A model generated the notes under the pieces. It saw only the letters and a program-made list of their open reading frames with translations, was not told the DNA's origin and made no database searches. 64,000 nt of DNA. Source: Pleurocapsa sp. PCC 7319 (GTDB lineage: Bacteria > Cyanobacteriota > Cyanobacteriia > Cyanobacteriales > Xenococcaceae). Within the stretch, counting starts at the first letter, position 1, and each line of letters begins with the position of its first letter. The stretch spans positions 6,173,322 to 6,237,321 of the forward strand of contig NZ_KB235922.1 of the NCBI RefSeq assembly GCF_000332195.1. Reading direction: 5' to 3'. The position numbers and the translations under genes are program-made. Of the stretch, positions 30,306 through 38,017 are shown piece by piece.

Positions 30306-31187
30306 TCAATCGGTCAAGGCTTCAAAACCAGAAACAATATCAAATAATTCTTCAGTAATAATAGTTTGACGTTGATGATTGAACTCCATATTTAGTTTGG
30401 TTAGACGTTCGGCAATATTTTTTTCTGCCATCTGCATCGCAGCAAGACGACTACTATGTTCACTCTTTAAAGATTCAGCACAAGCACGATAAAGAGAGAC
30501 AAAGAAATACTGACGGAATAAAGCTGCTGCCAACTTATCTTTATTCATCGTAAAAGTTGGCAAACTGTTAGATCTCCATTGCTGTTGATGTAATTTTTTG
30601 AGCCACTGGAAATTAAGAGGAAAAATTTGTAAGCCAGTTGAATTATAAGTAGCACCATTTAAAATACGGTTATAAATAACTATAATTCGATTTACCTGAT
30701 TTTGTTGCCGCCATGTTTCCAATATTAAAACCATTTCCTGAATGGTTGATGTAATCTTCCCAATAGAACTAGGTAAGGTAAAGCAAGCTTCGCATTTATG
30801 CCCTGTTGCTTCTAAGCGATCGCAGACTCTCGAGCCAAGGGCTAAAATAAAACAATCATCAGCATTAATAGACCAATTTTCTTGGTTTTCTTGAATATAC
30901 TCAACAACTCGTTCATTGAATTGACCGCACATTCCCCAATCAGAACCAAAAACTATTATTCCAATACGACCATCCACTGTAGATGATTGTTTTAATAGTA
31001 TTTCTGGTTGATTACGAAGTAGAATCTGTAATCCTATTTCTAGCGTGCGATCGTATTCTGTTAAAGATTCCACTGCTTTTTCGTACTGTCGGATACTCAC
31101 AGCCGCAACTGCTTTCATTGTTTTGACTACTGAATTTAAATCTTTTGCTGTAGCAATTTTATGCTTGAGTTCTTCAATAGTTGCCAT
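30306..31187 (-). CDS. atpG: N-ATPase gamma subunit
   Basis: The 293-residue protein has the gamma-subunit layout: an N-terminal coiled coil (TIEELKHKIATAKDLNSVVKTMKAVAA), a Rossmann-like middle domain (IGIIVFGSDWGMCGQFNERV) and a C-terminal coiled coil (ESLKSEHSSRLAAMQMAEKNI). It lacks the redox-regulatory insertion typical of the cyanobacterial photosynthetic F-ATPase gamma, consistent with the alternative N-ATPase. In known N-ATPase operons atpG is the last gene, after atpA. Here it is inverted and lies in front of atpD, so the cluster is rearranged. Confidence 0.9.
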   Translation of the reverse strand: MATIEELKHKIATAKDLNSVVKTMKAVAAVSIRQYEKAVESLTEYDRTLEIGLQILLRNQPEILLKQSSTVDGRIGIIVFGSDWGMCGQFNERVVEYIQENQENWSINADDCFILALGSRVCDRLEATGHKCEACFTLPSSIGKITSTIQEMVLILETWRQQNQVNRIIVIYNRILNGATYNSTGLQIFPLNFQWLKKLHQQQWRSNSLPTFTMNKDKLAAALFRQYFFVSLYRACAESLKSEHSSRLAAMQMAEKNIAERLTKLNMEFNHQRQTIITEELFDIVSGFEALTD

Positions 31188-32790
<1,603 letters not shown>

Positions 32791-32837
32791 TCTAAACAAC
32801 TTTTATAACAATAATTTTATCTTCGAGAGACTCGATC

Positions 32838-33410
32838 TTACCAAATAGGTTGTAGATCGAGAACAAACCCAGATAAAACATCTTCTCCCGATAAACTAAT
32901 GGGTGCATCTACAACTTCAATCTGTTTTCCCTGACGATAGATTTCTACCTGCTGTTGCGAAGGATTAATTAACCAGCCTAAAACCATGCCATTATCCAGA
33001 TATTCTTGCATCTTTGCTTGAGTTTTAGCTAAATTATCGCTCGGAGAAAGTAATTCAATGGCAAAATCGGGACATAAAGGCAAAAATCTTTGTTTTTGTT
33101 CATCAGTCAGTGCATTCCATTTAGCAATAGGTATCCAAGAAGCATCGGGAGATCTATTTGCACCGTTGGGTAAGATAAACCCAGTCGAGGAATCAAAAGC
33201 AATACCAGTACTATAGCGATCTGACCAATTGAATAATTGTTGTATTAATCTACCGTTACGATTTCCTGTTGCTCCTCCAGTTGGGGGCATAATTATCAGA
33301 TCTCCATTAGCATTTCTTTCAATACGTAAATCGCGGTTATTGATACACAGCTGATAGAATTGTTCGTCAGTTAGTTCGATTGATTGGAAGTCGAGGGTTA
33401 AAGTATCCAT
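32838..33410 (-). CDS. Uma2 family endonuclease (DUF820)
   Basis: The 190-residue protein has the Uma2 architecture: an N-terminal strand/helix segment (FQSIELTDEQFYQLCINN), GDLIIMPPTGGATGNRNGRLIQQL, SPDASWIPIAKWN and the PD-(D/E)XK-like core PDFAIELLSPSD ... KMQEYLDNGMVLGWLINP. Uma2 genes are extremely numerous in cyanobacteria and their biological role is unproven. It interrupts the ATPase cluster in antisense orientation. Confidence 0.88.
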   Translation of the reverse strand: MDTLTLDFQSIELTDEQFYQLCINNRDLRIERNANGDLIIMPPTGGATGNRNGRLIQQLFNWSDRYSTGIAFDSSTGFILPNGANRSPDASWIPIAKWNALTDEQKQRFLPLCPDFAIELLSPSDNLAKTQAKMQEYLDNGMVLGWLINPSQQQVEIYRQGKQIEVVDAPISLSGEDVLSGFVLDLQPIW

Positions 33411-33487
33411 TTCATTTATTGTGTTAGCTTTTCATCCTCAGCGTTTGCGAAAATATACTGAATATGCAGTGAGTTAAAGATAGTTTT

Positions 33488-33805
33488 TTAGTCTGAATCC
33501 ATATCATCATTTTCTAAATCTTGAATCGCTTTATCGCAATCCTCTACATCTTTATCTAATCCCATTGCTTGATAGAGTTTTCTAGCATTTTCATAAGCTG
33601 TTTTAGCTTCTGATAACTGAAACTTATTATCGTCAGTTTTGACTAATAAAGAACGATTGCATAATTTCTGAAGCTTTTTCTGAATCACTATTGGCTTTAC
33701 TTTTTCCTCCATCCACATCTGATTGGCTGCTTTGCAATTAAAAGGCAACCGATACACGCTTAAATTAATCAGAAATTCTGTTTCTGGCGTGATCGCATAT
33801 TGATT
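33488..33805 (-). pseudogene. C-terminal fragment of an NB-ARC/TPR STAND protein
   Basis: The open frame from 33805 down to the stop at 33488 lacks a convincing start and reads ITPETEFLINLSVYRLPFN, then a winged-helix segment (KKLQKLCNRSLLV) and an acidic TPR-like tail (AYENARKLYQAMGLDKDVED). This is the region that follows the ATPase module in NB-ARC-type STAND proteins. A stop codon at 33806-33808 cuts it off and the ATPase is missing. A GTG at 33757 could give an 89-residue product, but the similarity continues upstream of it. I treat it as a remnant. Confidence 0.65.
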
Positions 33806-33883
33806 CTATTGCATCTTTAATTTCTACTCTTACCAAAGCCATGTGTCAAAATAATACCAAATATAATTTTTCACAAGTATTTT

Positions 33884-34099
33884 ATGACCATAACCAAAAA
33901 AGAGTTTTACGTTCTGATCGAACGGGATGAAGACGGATACTACGTTGGAGAAGTACCCCAGCTAAAAGCTTGTTACAGTCAAGGAGAAACAATTGATGAA
34001 TTAATAGAGAATATGAAAGAAGTAATCGAACTTTGCATAGAAGAATCAAGCGAAGAATCAAGCTCGGAATTTGTCGGAATCCAAAAAATTGTCATTTAA
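33884..34099 (+). CDS. hicB: HicB antitoxin
   Basis: The 71-residue protein has the partial RNase H-like HicB fold: FYVLIERDEDGYYVGEVPQLKACYSQGETIDELIENM. The short C-terminal tail lacks an obvious helix-turn-helix or ribbon-helix-helix, so autoregulation is uncertain. HicB neutralises the HicA mRNA interferase. It precedes hicA with a one-base TAATG overlap, the antitoxin-first order being common in cyanobacteria. Confidence 0.9.
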   Translation: MTITKKEFYVLIERDEDGYYVGEVPQLKACYSQGETIDELIENMKEVIELCIEESSEESSSEFVGIQKIVI

Positions 34100-34323
34100 T
34101 GCCAAAACTTCCAGTAGTTACAGCAAGCGAAGTTATTAAGGCTTTAGAGGAAATTGGTTTTCAAGTCGTAAGGCAAAAAGGAAGTCATGTAAGGATGAAG
34201 CACAAAGATAGTCGTGTTGTGACTGTTCCTATTCATAAAGGAAAAACTATTGGTAAAGGTTTGTTGCGTAAAATACTGCGAGATGCAGAAATGACTGTAG
34301 AAGAATTTATCAGGCTATTGTAG
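34099..34323 (+). CDS. hicA: HicA toxin (mRNA interferase)
   Basis: The 74-residue protein is a double-stranded RNA-binding-like fold with the HicA signature RQKGSHVRMKHKDS, including the catalytic histidine in GSHV, and VTVPIHKGKTIGKGLLRKIL. It cleaves mRNA when free of HicB. The ATG at 34099, overlapping the hicB stop codon, is chosen over an upstream in-frame start because it gives the canonical MPKLPVVTASEV N-terminus. Confidence 0.92.
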   Translation: MPKLPVVTASEVIKALEEIGFQVVRQKGSHVRMKHKDSRVVTVPIHKGKTIGKGLLRKILRDAEMTVEEFIRLL

Positions 34324-34466
34324 AACAAAGATTTTAAGCATCACATTCTACTCACAAATTGCTGAAAAAATATCTAATAATTAGGAAAATCTTATAGCCT
34401 AAATGTATTCAGACGAATTTTCTCAGTTCGCGTTACTCCTTCCTTTGATTTGGCGAGATTGCAACT

Positions 34467-34853
34467 ATGAAGTTGAAAGTTTTAATCCCCACAGAAGTAT
34501 TAATTGATCGCCAAGTTACCAAAGTCATCGCTGAAGCAGAAAACGGTCATTTTTGCCTTTTACCAAATCACATTGATTTTGTTACAGCATTAGTCCCTGG
34601 AATACTTAGTTTTACAAGCGATAAAGGCTCAGAAATATTTGTTGCTGTAGATGAAGGAATTTTAGTTAAATGTGGTCAAGAAGTTCTAGTATCTACCCTT
34701 AATGCTATTGAAGGCAATAATTTAGAAACTCTGAAACAAACTGTCGCTGAACAGTTTCAAATGTTAGATGAAAAAGAAAAGTTAACCCGTTCGGCTTTAG
34801 CCCAGTTTGAAGCAAGTATGATGCGTCATTTTAAGGAGTTAGGTCATGGATAA
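34467..34853 (+). CDS. atpC: N-ATPase epsilon subunit
   Basis: The 128-residue protein has the N-terminal beta barrel of F-type epsilon (LKVLIPTEVLIDRQVTKVIAEAENGHFCLLPNHIDFV) and a C-terminal two-helix region. The LPNHIDF segment matches the conserved LPGH.D.. motif. It connects rotor and catalytic head. It overlaps the start of atpQ by 8 bases, so the downstream part of the operon is intact here. Confidence 0.9.
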   Translation: MKLKVLIPTEVLIDRQVTKVIAEAENGHFCLLPNHIDFVTALVPGILSFTSDKGSEIFVAVDEGILVKCGQEVLVSTLNAIEGNNLETLKQTVAEQFQMLDEKEKLTRSALAQFEASMMRHFKELGHG

Positions 34854-35139
34854 AAATAAGTCGAGATGGCGAAATTTTCAACGTCAGATCGGAACCAAAA
34901 GCGATCGCAAAATTAAAGCTAAAAAAGAAGCTAAAAATATTTGGTTTGGTTTAGGGATGTTTGGCATGGTGGGATGGTCAGTCGCCATTCCCTCCTTGTT
35001 AGGTATTGGCTTAGGGGTATGGATCGACACTCATATTCAGAGTAAATATTCTTGGACTCTAATGTTTTTAGTAATCGGCGTAGCCTTGGGTTGTTTCAAT
35101 GCCTGGTATTGGATCAGCAAGGAGAGTCAAAGTGATTGA
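34846..35139 (+). CDS. atpQ: N-ATPase accessory membrane protein AtpQ
   Basis: The 97-residue protein has a basic N-terminal tail and two transmembrane segments (GMFGMVGWSVAIPSLLGIGLGVWID and WTLMFLVIGVALGCFNAWYWI). It matches the AtpI/AtpZ-like AtpQ found only in N-ATPase operons between atpC and atpR. Its role is presumed to be assembly of the c ring or cation handling. It overlaps atpC upstream and the antiporter fragment downstream. Confidence 0.85.
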   Translation: MDKNKSRWRNFQRQIGTKSDRKIKAKKEAKNIWFGLGMFGMVGWSVAIPSLLGIGLGVWIDTHIQSKYSWTLMFLVIGVALGCFNAWYWISKESQSD

Positions 35140-35779
35140 AGGGGAAACTTTACTCTTATTTTTGGTTTTACTGGTGGGAATCACGATTATTCTTAGTATT
35201 TTAATCAAGGCTGGTTTGGAAAGAATTGGTATTCCAGCTTTGGTAGGCTATTTACTCTTGGGTGTAACTGTAGGATTTATCAATAATCAAATATATTTTT
35301 TATCACCATCAGTTAGAGAAGTATATGCTTTTCTTGCTGAGTTAGGCATTATTTCTCTGTTGTTTAGAGTTGGTTTAGAAAGTAATTTAGCAGGATTAAT
35401 TCGCCAATTACCTCACGCTTGTTTTATTTTACTGGGGAACCTTTCTTTTAGTGGCATATTAGGATTTTTTGCTGCCTCAAAACTGCTTCAACTGGACCTT
35501 ATTCCCAGTCTTTTCATCAGTATTGCTTTGATGGCTACTAGTGTTGGTATCTCAGTTAATGTTTGGCAGGAAGCTCAGGCTTTAAATACTGATAATGGCG
35601 AACTATTAATAGACATTGCCGAAATGGATGATATTGCGGCGATCGCCTTAATGTCTTTATTTTTTGCGATGATACCCGTTTTAAATGGTGATGTGGAAGC
35701 TAATCAACTGCGGAAGCATGAGGCAATTTGGGGCAAGGAAACGACAGAAACTCATTCTGAGTCTTGGGACTCAGAATGA
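35132..35779 (+). pseudogene. Truncated CPA2-type cation:proton antiporter
   Basis: The frame starts at GTG 35132 behind a good ribosome binding site (AAGGAGAG) and overlaps the atpQ stop codon. It encodes the first ~190 residues of a KefB/CPA2 antiporter: LVGYLLLGVTVGFINN, LGIISLLFRVGLESN, and IAEMDDIAAIALMSLFFA with the DD pair. It then changes abruptly to about 25 non-family residues and stops. Full-length proteins are 380 residues or more. A perfect hairpin sits at the 3' end. Its translational coupling to atpQ suggests that it was once a genuine operon member. Confidence 0.75.
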
Positions 35780-35781
35780 GT
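35750..35781. repeat. Perfect 14-bp inverted repeat at the antiporter truncation
   Basis: ACTCATTCTGAGTC (35750-35763) and its exact complement GACTCAGAATGAGT (35768-35781) flank a TTGG loop. It spans the stop codon of the truncated antiporter and marks the point where family similarity ends. No T tract follows, so it is a repeat or processing hairpin rather than a standard terminator, although termination between atpQ and atpR is possible. Confidence 0.85.
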
Positions 35782-35856
35782 AGTTCATCATCACAAGTTT
35801 CTCAAATTTCGTTTTTAGGATAATTTATAAGTAATTAAGAATGGGATAAAACATTG

Positions 35857-36138
35857 ATGCCAATAATTGCTTTGATCATTGGTTCTGCTTTGGGATTATT
35901 TTATTTCGGTGGTTTGTGGTTAACGGTGCAACAACTACCAGTTACTAAGCATCCTTACAGATTAATCTTCTTCAGTTTTATATTTAGGCTCGGAATTACT
36001 CTGTTTATTTTGTCTCTCATCCTCAGTGGTAACAACATATATAATGTAATTCCCTTGTTGACCTGTTGTTTGGGATTTTTAGCGGTTAGAACAATTATGA
36101 TCTTGTTTATTCAGTCCCGTAGCAAAGCAATACCATAG
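35857..36138 (+). CDS. atpR: N-ATPase accessory membrane protein AtpR
   Basis: The 93-residue protein has three transmembrane segments (LIIGSALGLFYFGGLWLTV, LIFFSFIFRLGITLFILSLIL, LLTCCLGFLAVRTIMILFI). The two membrane-embedded arginines (FRLG and VRTI) are characteristic of AtpR, which is thought to interact with c-subunit carboxylates during ring assembly. ATG 35857 is preferred over the adjacent TTG. It precedes atpB by 62 bp. Confidence 0.83.
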   Translation: MPIIALIIGSALGLFYFGGLWLTVQQLPVTKHPYRLIFFSFIFRLGITLFILSLILSGNNIYNVIPLLTCCLGFLAVRTIMILFIQSRSKAIP

Positions 36139-36200
36139 CGTAACGGAACTTCCTGAGAAGATTTATCAAAAATCAACAGTTAGTGATTGGTTGACAATTT

Positions 36201-36869
36201 ATGAATTTAACTCCAGATCAAATAATTTTCTGGCAGAGAGGAATAATTACACTCAATGCAACCTTAATCTTTACTTGGTTAGTAATGGTTTTACTTGTTA
36301 TTAGTTCTTGGCTGATTACTCGTAAATTATCTGCATCTACTAATATTTCACCAGGACAAAATCTGTTAGAAGTTTTGGTACAGGGAATTGGCAATCAAAT
36401 TGAAGAAGTTAGCCAACAAGAACCAGAACCTTATATTCCTTTTATTGGAACTCTATTTATTTTTATTGCTGTTTCCAATCTTCTCAGTATTATTCCTGGC
36501 TATCAGCCGCCTACAGGCTCCCTTTCTACGACTGCTGCATTAGCAATATGTGTCTTTTTTGCTGTTCCTCTGTATGGCATTAAAAAGCAAGGATTTGTCG
36601 GCTATTTTAAGAAGTACTATCTCCAGCCCACTCCTTTTATGCTGCCTTTTAATATCATTGGTAGATTCTCGAACACAATTTCCTTATCAGTGCGTCTATT
36701 TGGCAATGTCATGAGTGGCACTATGATTGTCGCTATTTTACTATCGATCGCACCGTTATTTTTCCCCATCATTATGCAAGCGATGGGATTATTAACCGGA
36801 TTGATTCAAGCTTACATTTTTGCCATCTTAGCCATGGTTTTTATCGCCGCAGCCACTACAAGCAACTAG
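36201..36869 (+). CDS. atpB: N-ATPase a subunit
   Basis: The 222-residue membrane protein forms the stator half-channels. The essential arginine lies in SLSVRLFGNVMSGTMIV, followed by the C-terminal helices GLLTGLIQAYIFAILAMVFIAAA. PFIGTLFIFIAVSNLLSIIPGY matches the conserved first membrane block. It is shorter than the photosynthetic a subunit, as is typical for N-ATPases. The sequence looks intact. Confidence 0.92.
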   Translation: MNLTPDQIIFWQRGIITLNATLIFTWLVMVLLVISSWLITRKLSASTNISPGQNLLEVLVQGIGNQIEEVSQQEPEPYIPFIGTLFIFIAVSNLLSIIPGYQPPTGSLSTTAALAICVFFAVPLYGIKKQGFVGYFKKYYLQPTPFMLPFNIIGRFSNTISLSVRLFGNVMSGTMIVAILLSIAPLFFPIIMQAMGLLTGLIQAYIFAILAMVFIAAATTSN

Positions 36870-36951
36870 CATCTGTGAGAGCGAACGGCTGTTTGCCTCT
36901 GCTACTAACCACTAACCATCTCGATCCCGTTTGACAGGACTAACTAAAATT

Positions 36952-37230
36952 ATGGATAATCTCGCATTAATCGGTATGGCATCAATCGTAACCGCAGGAT
37001 TGACAATTGCTCTCGGTTCAATTGCCCCAGCATTAGGAGAAGGGAAAGCCCTGGCACAAGCCTTAAATGCGATCGCTCAACAACCAGATGAAGCTAAAAA
37101 TATTACTCGCACCTTGTTTGTCGGAATGGCTTTAGTGGAATCAACTGCTATTTATTGCTTTGTGATTACTTTGATTTTGATTTTTGCTAATCCTTTTTGG
37201 AGTTACTTTATCGATAAAGCAGGAGGATAG
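36952..37230 (+). CDS. atpE: N-ATPase c subunit
   Basis: The 92-residue hairpin of two transmembrane helices has helix 1 IAPALGEGKALAQAL and helix 2 VGMALVESTAIYCFVI. The cation-binding carboxylate is Glu63, followed by Ser64. Helix 1 has Glu30 where Na+-type rings of Ilyobacter have Gln, so each site has two carboxylates. ATG 36952 is preferred to an upstream TTG. In complete operons atpF and atpA follow. Here neither does, and only 210 bp of unrelated sequence precedes a GNAT gene. Confidence 0.92.
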   Translation: MDNLALIGMASIVTAGLTIALGSIAPALGEGKALAQALNAIAQQPDEAKNITRTLFVGMALVESTAIYCFVITLILIFANPFWSYFIDKAGG

Positions 37231-37440
37231 GAACTCGGAACTCAAGTCTTTCTGCTTTTTCCATAGAGAATAAATTGGTAAATCTAAATGTAGTATCATA
37301 TCTCCAAAGCGAAAAAAATAATATTGCAGCCACTTTCCTTGACGATCAACAAAAGCGATCGCTCCTTGTAGATATCCTTGATAGGTTACTATTACCTTTG
37401 CCAACAAAAGATAGGTTAAGCTCAAATCAATTATTAGTTA

Positions 37441-37971
37441 ATGTCAGACATTCCAGAAGTCACGCTCAATTTACGCTCCGCTACCTCAGCTGATTTGACT
37501 CTGCTGCAACACTGGGATAAACAACCTCATGTAATTGCCTCCGATCCTAATGATGACTGGGCTTGGGAAATAGAACTTGAGCGTGACCCCGAAGGTCGCG
37601 AGCAATTAATTGCTGAAATTGATGGTCGTCCTATCGGATTTATACAGATTATCGATCCAGCAAAGGAAGAAAGCCATTATTGGGGAAATGTCCCAGAGAA
37701 TCTTCGTGCTATTGATATCTGGATTGGGGAAGAAACTGATTTGGGCAAAGGTTATGGAACCAAAATGATGCAGCTAGCCCTTTCCCGATGTTTTACTGAC
37801 TCGCAGGTTAAGGCTGTACTAGTCGACCCACTCGCTAATAATATCCGTGCCCATAACTTTTATGAACGTCTTGGCTTTCAATTTATTGAACAGCGAAGAT
37901 TTGGTAATGATGACTGCTTTGTTTATTGCTTAGAGCGAGAGGATTGGCATACTGGAAATTCCCGATTTTAA
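37441..37971 (+). CDS. GNAT family N-acetyltransferase
   Basis: The 176-residue GNAT protein has the acetyl-CoA loop DLGKGYGTKMMQLALS near 100-115 and VDPLANNIRAHNFYERLGFQFIEQR. It resembles the RimJ/AAC(6')-like group in having the IDIWIGEE segment before the CoA-binding loop. The substrate is unknown. It lies exactly where atpF and atpA would be expected after atpE, but it is a separate unit with its own ATG. Confidence 0.87.
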   Translation: MSDIPEVTLNLRSATSADLTLLQHWDKQPHVIASDPNDDWAWEIELERDPEGREQLIAEIDGRPIGFIQIIDPAKEESHYWGNVPENLRAIDIWIGEETDLGKGYGTKMMQLALSRCFTDSQVKAVLVDPLANNIRAHNFYERLGFQFIEQRRFGNDDCFVYCLEREDWHTGNSRF

Positions 37972-38017
37972 CACTCCCCCTGCTTCTAGCTGTAGAAGTG
38001 TCAAGCTAAGAAAGCAA

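Noticed and set aside
37141-37493. Short frames on both strands between atpE and the GNAT gene, possible atpF remnant
   Set aside because: Neither frame shows the N-terminal helix or coiled coil of a b subunit. I could not identify any atpF or atpA residue.
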